Assembly: GCF_024612015.1 (NCBI RefSeq)
Contig: NZ_CP102512.1
Location: forward strand, 10,602,001-10,666,000
Reading direction: 5' to 3'
Length of the DNA: 64,000 nucleotides
Source of the DNA: Streptomyces sp. CA-210063
GTDB taxonomy: Bacteria > Actinomycetota > Actinomycetes > Streptomycetales > Streptomycetaceae
Positions 44,861 through 53,823 of this stretch are shown one piece after another. Positions within the stretch are counted from its first letter, which is position 1; each line of letters begins with the position of its first letter. The position numbers were made by a program, and so were the translations under genes. Under the pieces are notes generated by a model. It saw only the letters and a program-made list of their open reading frames with translations, did no database searches and was not told the DNA's origin.

Positions 44861-45226
44861 ATGACCACATCCGTCGTGTCCATCGTCTACGTGAACGACG
44901 CTCCCACCGCAGCTCGTTTCTACGGCGACCTCCTCGGTATGAGCCCCTCGTTCGAGACTCCGGGATACATCACCTTCGACCTCGGGCCAGGTGCTGACCT
45001 CGGTCTGTGGTCTGGCCAGTTCGAGGATCTGTCACCGGACGTCCCGCGCACCAGTGAGGTCTGCCTGGCCATCGACGGTGGACCCGACGAGCTCAACGCG
45101 ACCTTCAATCAGTGGCAGTCCAAGGGGGTCACGATCCTGCGCGAGCCTCATGATGCGGGGTTCGGGCTGACCTTCGTCGCAGCCGATCCTGACGGGAACC
45201 GTATCCGCGTCGCACCGCAGGACTGA
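44861..45226 (+). CDS. VOC family (glyoxalase/bleomycin resistance-like) protein, 121 aa
   Basis: The beta-alpha-beta-beta-beta repeats are visible (VVSIVYVNDAPTAARFYGDL, GMSPSF..., ending FVAADPDGNRIRVAPQ). Metal-ligand-like Glu residues occur in the second half. The protein is probably a dimeric metalloenzyme or binding protein; the substrate is unknown. AGAAGGA lies 7 bp before the ATG. The divergent WYL regulator probably controls it. A strong hairpin follows. Confidence 0.88.
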   Translation: MTTSVVSIVYVNDAPTAARFYGDLLGMSPSFETPGYITFDLGPGADLGLWSGQFEDLSPDVPRTSEVCLAIDGGPDELNATFNQWQSKGVTILREPHDAGFGLTFVAADPDGNRIRVAPQD

Positions 45227-45239
45227 AAGGCCGCAATGC

Positions 45240-45271
45240 GGCAGGCGCGCACGATAGGTGTCGCGCCTGCC
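45240..45271 (+). terminator. Terminator of the VOC gene
   Basis: A perfect 10-bp stem (GGCAGGCGCG / CGCGCCTGCC) with a 12-nt loop lies 13 bp after the stop. Confidence 0.7.
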
Positions 45272-45297
45272 GTCGTCTGACTTCGAGAGGACGACGA

Positions 45298-46301
45298 GTG
45301 CCCCACGCGATGCGCCCCTGAGCGTCGAGGGCCGTAGGCGGCTCGTGAAGCGGTGCCAGACACGTCCCCTTGCCCACGTCGCCGCTGAGATGGGTATCTC
45401 TCGCGCATGCGCCAGCAAGTGGGTAAATCTGCTGGCGGCTCCACGGTGATGCGGGATTGCAAGACCTGCCGTCGAGTCCGCACCGGAGTCCGAACGCGAC
45501 TCCAGCATGGGTCATCGAGCAGATCGAGTCCTGGCGCCGCGAGCTCAAGTGGTCCGCGCAACGGATCACCGACGAACTTGTCAGTATCGGTTTTGTGATC
45601 GACCGGCGAACTGTCAGCCGACACCTGACCCGGCTCGGCCTCGGCAAACGCCGCTTCATCGACCCAGGCGGTGAGAACAACCGGAGGCCGGGGAAGATCA
45701 CTGCCCGCTGGCCCGGACACATGGTGCACCTGGATGTGAAGAAGGTCGGCCGGATCCCTGAGGGCGGCGGGTGGCGGATCCATGGCCGGGACAGCGATCA
45801 GGCCAAGGTCGCTGGTCAGGCGAAGTCGGCCGGGGCAAAGCGTGGCTACGTCTACCTGCACTTGGTCGTCGATGGCTTCTCACGGCTCGCCTACACAGAA
45901 CCGCTGGGCGATGAGAAAGGCGCGACGGCTGCTGCTTTCCTCGCCCGGGGAAGGTCTGGTTCGCCGCCCACGGCATCAACCACATCCACCGGGTCGTCAC
46001 CGACAATGGCGGTTGCTACCGCTCCGGCGACTTCGCCCGCATCGTCGGGCAAGGCACCCGGCATCAGAGAACCAAGCCATACACACCTCGGCACAACGGG
46101 AAGGCGGAACGCTACCAGCGCGTCATGGCCGAGGGAGTCCTCTGCGCCCGTGAGTTCACCAGCGAGGACGCCCGGTCAGCCGCGATCGCAGTGTGGACCA
46201 TCCACGACAACTACCACCGGCCGCATAGTGCTGCCGCCGGGAAGCCGCCAGCAGCACGCCTCCGCGAGAGCGTCACCAACGTCGAGCCCTCATCCGCCTA
46301 G
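45298..46301 (+). pseudogene. IS481-family transposase with at least three frameshifts
   Basis: From a GTG at 45298 the frames give PLSVEGRRRLVKRCQTRPLA and HVAAEMGISRACASKWVN (HTH), then GLQDLPSSPHRSPNATPAWV and WSAQRITDELVSIGFVIDRR. The catalytic DDE core begins with HMVHLDVKKVGRIPEGGG and GYVYLHLVVDGFSRLAYTEP. The last part (VTDNGGCYRSGDFARIV, TPRHNGKAERYQRVMAEGVL) ends at TAG 46301. Breaks occur near 45312 (one A missing), 45435 and 45950. DDE residues are all still recognisable, so decay is recent. Terminal inverted repeats were not identified. Confidence 0.8.
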
Positions 46302-46439
46302 CCACACGTGCACCTTGGTCGGAGCACATGGTCAGACGAAGGCCGCCCCCACGTCCGGCGAATCCCTTTGCGAGTGAAGCCGTTCGAGACGCCATTCGAG
46401 ATCGTGGCACCATGTACCGCATGACGACGAACCGAAAGG

Positions 46440-46744
46440 TCCATGCCGCGTAGACCGCCAGGACAGATCCGTTCCGGTGCCCCCGGCAGCCACCGGGTCA
46501 CGCAAGCCATCGGTGTCGAGGCGGCCGTGGTTCAAGGCCCCGTACAGGGAACGTAGCCGCGCTGGTGCTCGGCGAGCAGTGACAGCTCCACCGGCGTCCG
46601 TGTCGGGCCGTCTGCGCACAGCAGCGCGTCGGTCAGTTCGAAGAATGCATCCGCTCGCGCGGTCAGAGACCCGTAGAAGGCCGTCCGAAAGCGTGACAGT
46701 TCCGCGAACGCGTCTCGTTCGCCGGCACGCGCCAGCACACTCAT
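46440..46744 (-). pseudogene. 5' fragment of a DDE transposase (IS701-like, NF041680-type)
   Basis: From ATG 46744 the frame reads RDAFAELSRFRTAFYGSLTA then RADAFFELTDALLCADGPTR. After a frameshift near 46545 it continues SLYGALNHGRLDTDGLR. This is the N-terminus of the transposase type that recurs at 55572. The DDE part is missing. Confidence 0.6.
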
Positions 46745-46749
46745 CCCAC

Positions 46750-46806
46750 GGCCTTCCTCGTGAACTCCTGGATCTCGTCGCAGAGTTCAGGATCACGAGG
46801 AAGGCC
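46750..46806 (-). repeat. Long hairpin directly upstream of the transposase start
   Basis: Perfect 14-bp arms (GGCCTTCCTCGTGA 46750-46763 and TCACGAGGAAGGCC 46793-46806), with a nested 6-bp inverted repeat (GAACTC/GAGTTC) inside. It ends 6 bp before the transposase ATG. A similar hairpin precedes the related fragment at 55572. Confidence 0.65.
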
Positions 46807-46923
46807 GCCTCATACCCTGCGATCACTCCAAAGAGTGACCACGTGACCGAGCCCGATGTTAAGGAACAAGATTAGAAGCCGTATCTGAACCGATCACGGA
46901 ACGTGTGGGTCGAACAGGTTTTT

Positions 46924-47011
46924 CGCCGGGGTGATCTTCCCGTCGTACGCGTATGAAGACGGGGCCTCTCGGTAGCTCGAGGATGTGAATCCAACCGAGC
47001 AGTGCCGGGAG
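46924..47011. repeat. 88-bp structured repeat, copy 1
   Basis: This copy matches 50335-50422 in 78 of 88 positions; all ten differences are transitions. Inverted repeats inside: CCCGTC 46939-46944 with GACGGG 46958-46963, and the palindrome TACGCGTA 46946-46953. At its right, CTCGGT pairs with ACCGAG and encloses GGAT/ATCC. It lies just upstream of IS5-type transposase debris and may be a transposon end or a structured RNA. Confidence 0.7.
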
Positions 47012-47099
47012 GCCCTGATGTCGTTGTTGTGCGCCTCCGAACGCCTCCCGTCCAACGCGGCTGCACGATCGTGTGATCACCTCGCGCACGCGTACGGCA

Positions 47100-47640
47100 A
47101 CGCGGTCGGCCACCGGGACCGGGAACGCCGGTATCCCTCCGACAATGTCGGACGCGGAATGGGCGGCCGTCCGGCCTCTGCTGCCGGTGCCGGCCTGGCT
47201 TTGGGGGAGGGGCGGATCGCCCGAGGGTCACTGTCACCGGCAGCTGCTGGACGTGATCCGTCACCTGGCCACGGGCGGGATCTCGTGGCGGGCGATGCCC
47301 GCGGACTTTCCCGGCTGGGGTCGGGTCCGCGCCTTCTTCCGCCGCTGGCGCGAGCGCGGGCTGATCACAGACTTCCACGACCGGCTGCGCGGGAAGTCCG
47401 TGAACGGGAGGGCCGCGAGGCAGGGCCCACGGCGGGGGCATCGACGCGCAGTCGGTGCGGGCCGCCGCGACGGTGTCGGCAGCCTCACGCGGTTACGACG
47501 GCGGCAAGAAGGCGCCGGGCCGCAAACGGCACATCGTGACCGACACCCTCTTGCGTCAGTGGCCGCATCATCGATGTCACCGTCGGCCTCGCGGCGTCGT
47601 CGGCCGTGTTGTCAGTGGCCTGCGGCATGATGCGGGGCAC
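47100..47640 (+). pseudogene. IS5-family transposase remnant, multiple frameshifts
   Basis: Frames give MSDAEWAAVRPLLPVPAWLW, then QLLDVIRHLATGGISWRAMP, DFPGWGRVRAFFRRWRERGL and ITDFHDRLRG. After a shift come GGGIDAQSVRAAATVSAASR, GYDGGKKAPGRKRHIVTDTL and, after another, GRIIDVTVGLAA. This is the Streptomyces IS5/IS112 type, truncated at its C-terminus near 47640. Confidence 0.75.
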
Positions 47641-47693
47641 GTGACGGCCTGCCCGACAGGGGCTTTGAGGCCGTCCTCGACGAGGGGAGTGCT

Positions 47694-50015
47694 GTGCGTA
47701 GGCCGGTCGCAGGCGAGGTGCGTGTTCACGATCGTCAGATCTACGTCGAGAGCGATCCGGACAGCGCCAGACCTGACCTCGCCAAGGCGCTCGCGTACCA
47801 GATCGGGGGGTTGTGCGGGGCTGCGGTCCCAGGTGTGATCGTCCTGTCCACCGGGCTGTACGCGGGCGACGTCGGCTTTGTCGTGGAAGTCCACGACGCA
47901 GCCCCTGTGCTGGACCCGGTCTGGGATGACGTGATGGAGGTGTCCTTCCGCCCCGAGTCGGAACGCACAAGTTTGGTGCAGGGGGACGGCGAGGCCGCGT
48001 GGGACCTGGGTCTCGCCCGAACCGACTACCGGGTCCGGTACTGCGCCCGGGGGATGGACGAGGGACGGGAACTCTCCACCAGAGTGGCTGGGGAGTCCCG
48101 GGCGGACAACTACCTCCTGCAGTTCTGGCCTGCCCCACCCCGCCCGGACGAGGTGATCCGCCACACCTCGCGGATGGCCGGGGACCTGCACTGGAACGTG
48201 CGCCAGACGGCGCGTACGCCCGAGCAGCTCGCCGAGGCCGAACGCCTGACTCGCCAGGTGTTCCAACGGGCGGCCGAGGAGCGGGCCGAACAAGCCGCCG
48301 AGGGGCGCCGCCTGCACCACGAGGAGTGGGAGTGGGGCGGGCGGCTGCCGAGCGAGAGGCTGCGCGGTGCCCGCGAGAGCAACGTCCTCGGTCTGCTCCG
48401 CTTCGACAGCGACCTGGTGCACGCCCTCGATGTCGTGGGTCCCGAGGTCCAGCGTGCAGTGGCATTGCTGGCCGCGCGGCGGGCCTGCGAGGCTGCGGGC
48501 CTGACCGATGTGCCGTGGGTCGCCCAGGCGCTCTCGGAGTCGGCAGAGGGACGCCCTCTGCCGCCGCCGTTCGACGACCCGGCCCGGATGTGGGAGGCCC
48601 TGCGCTCCGACCCTCGTGTACCGGACAGGGCGGTGCTCGAAGCGATACCTCCGGAGTGGCCGCCGTACGTCCCGCCGCCGTTCGCGGACACAGGGCGCAA
48701 GGTCGTCGTGGTGCCCCTTGCCGTTACGCCGCGCACCCCGGGACGGATCTCACAGCCGCACTTCGCTCTTCCCGCCGTGCTCGCCGCAGCCAAGCCCGCC
48801 CCGCTCATAGCAGCACTGGACGCGGTGTGGCATGCGCTGAACACGTACGGCGAGCACTACCCCGAGCTGCTGGACGAGATCCGGTCGGTGTGCGCCGAGC
48901 GGGCAATGAGCATTGCCGCCGCACTCCGTATCCGTACCACTCCGCCGCGGCTGGTCGACGTCACCGCGGTCGCCCCGCAACTGGCCCCGCTGGCACGCAC
49001 GGCGACCCGGCTGCATCCCCGCCCCGGGTCGCCCACGCCGTACGACAGCTCCGTCGGCGGGCCGCTGCTGTGGCCCGCCGACGAGCCGTGGCCGCACTGC
49101 GAGGGACCGCACGAGTGGGACGGGTGGAACGAGATCCTCTCGCCCGAGGACGTGCGGCAGCGGCGACGCATCCGGGCAGCGGTGGCGAACCGGCCGGGCG
49201 GCGATCCCCCGGGGACCCGGTACACGCCCGAGGAGCTGGCGATCGAGGAGCGGATCAAGGCCGGCCGCCCGTGGCCCGAGGGCCCGATCGCCATGCTGCC
49301 CGTGGCCCAGTTGTACGTACGCGACGTCCCCTTGCTGCGCCCGCCCAAGCAGGCCGAGGCAGATCTGCTCCAAGTGCTGTGGTGCCCCTTCGACCACCCC
49401 GCGCAGCCCGAGACCGCGCTGTTCTGGCGGTCCGCCGCCACAGTCACCGACATCCTCGACACACCCCCCGAGCCGCCCGCGATCCAGTTCCCCGGCTACC
49501 TGCCGGAGCCGTGCCTGCTCGCGCCGTAGCAGATCACCGAATACCCCAACATCATGGAACTGGGCAAGGAGCTCCAGCGGCAGCTGGAGGACTGGCGCAG
49601 GTGGCAGACGGCCGGCGCCGCTCTGGACAGCTTGGACAACACGCCGTACCCGCTGGACAGCTCTGACACGCCCTACTCGAAGGATTTCTACAACGAGCTC
49701 TACACGGGCAGGATGTCCGTCGCTCCCGGCTGGAAGGTCGGTGGATGGACCCGTTGGGGCCTCACCGATCCCCTACCCCGGCTCTGCCCCTCATGCGGCA
49801 CCGAGATGGATCCGCTGCTGACCATCGCCTCGGGCGAATGGAACTCCAACTATCCCGACTGGATTCCCGACGAGGACCGAGCCCGCTCTCTGTCATCCAC
49901 CACCCATCCCGAACCGCACAACCCGACCATGCTCGACCTCGCCCGAGGCTACGATCTGCAGCTGCACGTCTGCCCGGTATCCCCGGACCATCCGCACATC
50001 GAGCTGATCCAGTGA
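47694..50015 (+). pseudogene. DUF1963/YwqG-like large hypothetical gene interrupted by an in-frame amber codon
   Basis: One frame runs from GTG 47694 (GAGGGGAG 3-5 bp upstream) to 50015, broken only by TAG at 49527-49529. The N-terminal 270 residues are an unrecognised helical domain. The second half has YwqG/DUF1963-like features (GGPLLWPADEPWPHCEGPHE, PIAMLPVAQLYVRDVPLL, VLWCPFDHPAQPETALFWRS). After the stop it continues ITEYPNIMELGKELQRQLED, then APGWKVGGWTRWGLTDPLPR, LCPSCGTEMDPLLTIASGEW with a CxxC pair and HVCPVSPDHPHIELIQ. The flanking residues suggest a GAG-to-TAG or CAG-to-TAG change. The two parts (611 and about 160 residues) would be separate proteins unless the codon is read through. 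Function unknown. Confidence 0.7.
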
Positions 50016-50029
50016 GCCGTTCCCCAGTC

Positions 50030-50329
50030 AGCGGCTGCGCGCCGTCTGCCGGACTTCGGCGGCGGCCGCCAGCTCCAGTTCCAGCAGGTGATGCTCCGGC
50101 GTCGGCGATATCCAGCCGACCCGCCAGGTAATCCGTGACCTCCACCGGTACCTCGCACGGGTCCAGTAGGAACCGCGCGAGGTGAATGCCCGTCAGTTCA
50201 GGCGTCCGCCGCTGGCCGCGGAGGTCGACGAACGCGGACGCACCGCGGTCGTGATCGACGAGTCGCACCTGCTGGACCACCAGGAGTTGATGAGGACGAT
50301 GACCACCAGGCCGCCCACCATGAACACTG
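50030..50329. other. Mosaic of transposon scraps
   Basis: Near 50190-50325 the plus strand gives AEVDERGRTAVVIDESHLLD, resembling the Walker B region of TniB/ExeA-like transposition ATPases. On the minus strand near 50100-50175, DPCEVPVEVTDYLAGRLDIA resembles the N-terminal DUF4158 part of Tn3 transposases. Neither has a complete gene. They lie between the DUF1963-like gene and the second 88-bp repeat. Confidence 0.35.
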
Positions 50330-50334
50330 TTTCC

Positions 50335-50422
50335 CGCCGGGGTGATCTTCCTGTTGTGCGCGCATGAAGACAGGGCTTCTCGGTAGCTCGGGGATGCGAA
50401 TCTAACCGAGCAGCGCCGGGAG
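50335..50422. repeat. 88-bp structured repeat, copy 2, at the broken end of prpE
   Basis: This copy carries CCTGTT 50350-50355 and GACAGG 50369-50374, and the palindrome TGCGCGCA 50357-50364. Compared with copy 1 the C:G pair has become T:A in the first stem and A:T has become G:C in the second, so pairing is kept. It abuts the truncated 3' end of the propionyl-CoA synthetase gene. Confidence 0.7.
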
Positions 50423-50425
50423 CCG

Positions 50426-52123
50426 TGGAGGGGATGGGTTCGTCGTGGCCGTCGGCGATGCCGCGCATGGTCTTGCGGAGGATCTTTCCGGAGCGGGTCT
50501 TGGGCAGGGCGGTGACGACCGTGACGTCCTTGAGGGAGGCGACGGCGCCGATGCGCTCGCGTACGAGTTGGACGAGTTCGGCCTCGACCTCGCTCGGTTC
50601 GCGGTCGGTGCCGGCTTTCAGGACGACGAAGCCGCGTGGGATCTGTCCCTTGAGTTGGTCGGCGACGCCGATGACGGCGCATTCGGCGACGTCGGGGTGG
50701 GCGGCCAGGGCCTCTTCCATGCTGCCGGTGGACAGTCGGTGTCCGGCGACGTTGATGACGTCGTCGGTGCGGCCCATGACGAAGACGTAGCCGTCGTCGT
50801 CGATGTGGCCGCTGTCGTCGGTGAGGTAGTAGCCGGCGTAGGCGGAGAGGTAGGAGGAGATGTAGCGGTCGTCGTCGTTCCAGAGAGTGGGGAGTGCGCC
50901 GGGCGGCAGGGGGAGCTTCACGACGATCGCGCCGTCGACGCCCGCGGGCGTCGGCTCGCCCGAAGCGTCGAGGACGCGGACGTCCCAGCCCGGCAGCGGG
51001 CGGGTGGGGGAGCCGGGCTTGAGGGGAGCCGCTTGGATGAGAGATAGCGCAGGTGGGAGAGGTCGTAGTCGGCGGTGAGCGTCCCCGTGGGGTCCTCCTT
51101 CCTGATGGCCCGGAAGGCGGTGGGCGCCGTGAACATGGTCTTGGCCCGGTATGTGGCGGCGATGCGCCAGAACTGGCCCGCGTCCGGGGTGCCGACCGGC
51201 TTGCCCTCGTACAGGACCGTCGTGGCGCCGGCCAGCAGGGGTGCGTAGACGATGTAGGAGTGCCCGACGACCCAGCCGATGTCGGAGCCGGTGAACATCG
51301 TCTCGCCCGGGCCCACGTCGTAGACGGCTCCCATCGACCAGTGCAGGGCGACCGCGTAGCCGCCGCAGTCACGCACGACTCCCTTGGGCTTTCCGGTCGT
51401 TCCCGACGTGCAGAGGATGTAGAGCGGATCGGTGGCGGCGACGGGAACGCAGTCGGCCGGCGGCGCGGTAGCGACCAGGTCGGCCCAGTCGAGATCGTCC
51501 GGCCCCAGCGCGGACGGCGCCTGCGGGCGTTGCAGGATCACGCGCTTTTCCGGCTTGTGGACGGCGAGTTCGATGGCCCGGTCGAGCAGGGGCTTGTAGG
51601 CGATGACGCGCTTGCCCTCGATGCCGCAGGAGGCGGAGACGACCACTTTGGGGGCGGCGTCGTCGATGCGGAGGGCGAGTTCGTGCGGGGCGAACCCGCC
51701 GAAGACGACCGAGTGGACCGCGCCGATACGCGCGCAGGCCAGCATCGCGACGGCGGCCTCGGGAACCATCGGCATGTAGATCACCACGCGGTCGCCGTGC
51801 CCCACGCCGAGCTGAGCGAGGGCTCCGGCGAAGGCCGCCACCTCGTCCCTCAGCTGCGCGTAGGTGTAGGTGCGCCGGGTGTCGGTCACGGGCGAGTCGT
51901 AGACGAGCGCGGCCTGGTCGCCGCGGCCGGCTTCGACATGCCGGTCGACCGCGTTGAAACAGACGTTGAGCCGTCCCTCGGGAAACCAGCGGTAGAAGGG
52001 CGCGCCCGAGGAGTCCAGGGCGTGTCGTGGAGCGACATCCCAGTCGATGCCCTCTGCCGCCTTCAGCCAGAAACCTTCCGGGTCTTCGGTGCTGGCGCGG
52101 AAGGCATCCTCGTATGTTCCCAT
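50426..52123 (-). pseudogene. prpE: Propionyl-CoA synthetase (PrpE-type) gene with internal deletion and truncated end
   Basis: The N-terminal 370 residues match actinobacterial PrpE: YRWFPEGRLNVCFNAVDRHV, AMLACARIGAVHSVVFGGFA and the P-loop YILCTSGTTGKPKGVVRD. After SHLRYL at about 51060 the adenylation core with the WWQTETG motif, some 50 residues, is deleted. The frame shifts to AAPLKPGSPTRPLPGWDV, running through GYVFVMGRTDDVINVAGHRL and the catalytic Lys region PKTRSGKILRKTMRGIADG. The end is cut at about 50425 by the 88-bp element. The start at ATG 52123 and the gene body are otherwise good. It cannot make a functional acyl-CoA synthetase. Confidence 0.85.
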
Positions 52124-52305
52124 CGCGCACTACTTCGTGGCATCGAGGGACAGGCGTGTGGCGGTGTACAGAACGGTGCCGGACACGAATACCGCATGCC
52201 GGCCGACATGGTCGAGGATGCCGGTGACCGGCGGACCGGTCACCGGCATGGCGGTGGTGCGGCGGCCTGGCCGTCAACAGGCCCGCCGTCAGGTACAGCT
52301 TCTGC

Positions 52306-53217
52306 TCACGCGCCGAGGTGCTTGCGCAGCCACTGGCCCATCTGCTGGATCGCCTGGTCCACCTCGGGTACGCGCCCGGCGCCCAGGACGAACGAGTGCT
52401 GCCCTTCGGGCATTGGGTGGACCTCGGAGGTGACCTTGAAGTCCGCGAGGCGGCGTCCGAGTTGGGCGCCGTCGTCGGCGAGGGTCTCGTACTCGCCGTA
52501 GTGGACGGTCGTGGGCGGCAGGCCGGTCAGATCGGCGTTCGCGATGCTGATCTGCGGGTCGGTGAAGTCCACGGCGGGGTCCTGCAGCCAGGCTCCCCGG
52601 AAGAGCTCGAGGGTGTTCCTGCTGAGCATCTTGTCGTTGTCTTCGTTCTCGTCCACCGACGCGTTCTGGATGGTGAGGTCGGTCCACGGTGAGACGCTGA
52701 CGATCGCGCCCGGGGTCGCCTCGCCCTTGGCGAGCAGGCGCAGCGGGAGCATCACCGCGAGGGTTCCGCCGATCGAGTGGCCGGTGCTGCCGATGTTCCG
52801 CGGCTCGTAGCCCTGCGAGAGCAGCCAGCGGTAGGCGGTCTCGGCGTCGTCGAGCTGCGCGGGGTAGGGGTGTTCGGGTGCCAGGCGGAAGTCCACGACG
52901 AGGGAGCGGGCGCCGGCGGCCTTGGCGATGTGGCCGGCGGCCTTGCGGTCGGAGTGCATGGAGGCGGTGACGGATCCGCCGAAGTGGAAGTGGAGCAGTG
53001 CCTTGTCGGGGTCGGCGCCCTCGGGGATGGCCCAGAGGGCGGGGACGCCGTTCGCGTCCACTTCGGCGTAGGTGACGCCTTCCGGTTCGGTCGACGCCTT
53101 GTGGTTCGAGTCGACGATGTCGCGGACGATGGCCAGGTCGAGGCCGGGTGTCGACGACTTTGCGCTCACGCTCGCCAGGAACTCCGCGAACTCGTGTGCC
53201 TCTGGGCTTACTCCCAT
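52306..53217 (-). CDS. HSL-type alpha/beta hydrolase (esterase), 303 aa
   Basis: The nucleophile elbow is GHSIGGTL. The acid is in the VHYGEYETLADDGAQLG segment, and the His is in MPEGQHSFVLG. In hormone-sensitive-lipase-family enzymes the oxyanion motif is HGGG; here it reads HFHFGGS, an unusual form that may alter substrate preference. The lack of a signal peptide suggests a cytoplasmic esterase for short acyl esters. AGAAGGAG lies 6-8 bp before the ATG. It is transcribed toward the broken prpE gene. The upstream promoter region has an AT-rich patch (GTATAGGAAAGTAAACTTAG). Confidence 0.87.
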   Translation of the reverse strand: MGVSPEAHEFAEFLASVSAKSSTPGLDLAIVRDIVDSNHKASTEPEGVTYAEVDANGVPALWAIPEGADPDKALLHFHFGGSVTASMHSDRKAAGHIAKAAGARSLVVDFRLAPEHPYPAQLDDAETAYRWLLSQGYEPRNIGSTGHSIGGTLAVMLPLRLLAKGEATPGAIVSVSPWTDLTIQNASVDENEDNDKMLSRNTLELFRGAWLQDPAVDFTDPQISIANADLTGLPPTTVHYGEYETLADDGAQLGRRLADFKVTSEVHPMPEGQHSFVLGAGRVPEVDQAIQQMGQWLRKHLGA

Positions 53218-53823
53218 GGTGGTGCTCCTTCTCGGACGGGTGCCGTGCCGGGTTTCCTCGCGGCAGTCGGGTCGATGTGCTGGTCATGACGCTACTGGCT
53301 GGGTATAGGAAAGTAAACTTAGGTCAGGTCGGAGTCACCCCATGGATGCACGGACGCCTTTTATGGGGCATCGGGTTTTATGGGGCATCGGGCATGGACT
53401 CTTCAGAGAGGCTGTCGGTCCGGTCGCAACCTGTGGACCGGACTGCTCGGGGGCGACGAGTGCGTGCAACGCGCCTGTGGGCGGTGTCCGCGTCGGCAAT
53501 CCGGGGATTCTGTCGCCGCGTCCGGGCTTGGCTTCGGTGCAGTCGCGTGGCGGTGGGTGCGGGCGCGACGGCCGGGCGTCAGCGCGCCCCGCCCGAATCG
53601 CGCGGGTTCGCCCTCTCGGCCGGCCGCACCGGCAGGCCTGCCGGATTGTCGAGCAGCTGGTCAAGTCGACGCGATCGGCGACGATCCGGCCACCGGACTG
53701 TCTTCCGTTGATGACCGCGGAGGCGTACAGGACTCCATGGACGGGAAGGCGTGCCTGTCGCGGTCCGGGGATCCGATGGGCTGGACCGCCATCGCGAACC
53801 GGGCATCAGCGACTGTGCAGGTG
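53218..53823. other. 600-bp gap with a 17-bp tandem repeat
   Basis: No gene is recognised. It contains two perfect tandem copies of a 17-bp unit (TTTTATGGGGCATCGGG, 53359-53375 and 53376-53392) and the promoter of the HSL-type hydrolase gene near 53290-53330. Confidence 0.5.

Noticed and set aside
50193..50921. Continuous 242-codon minus-strand gene
   Set aside because: It is the 3' part of prpE running through the inserted 88-bp repeat and transposon scraps.
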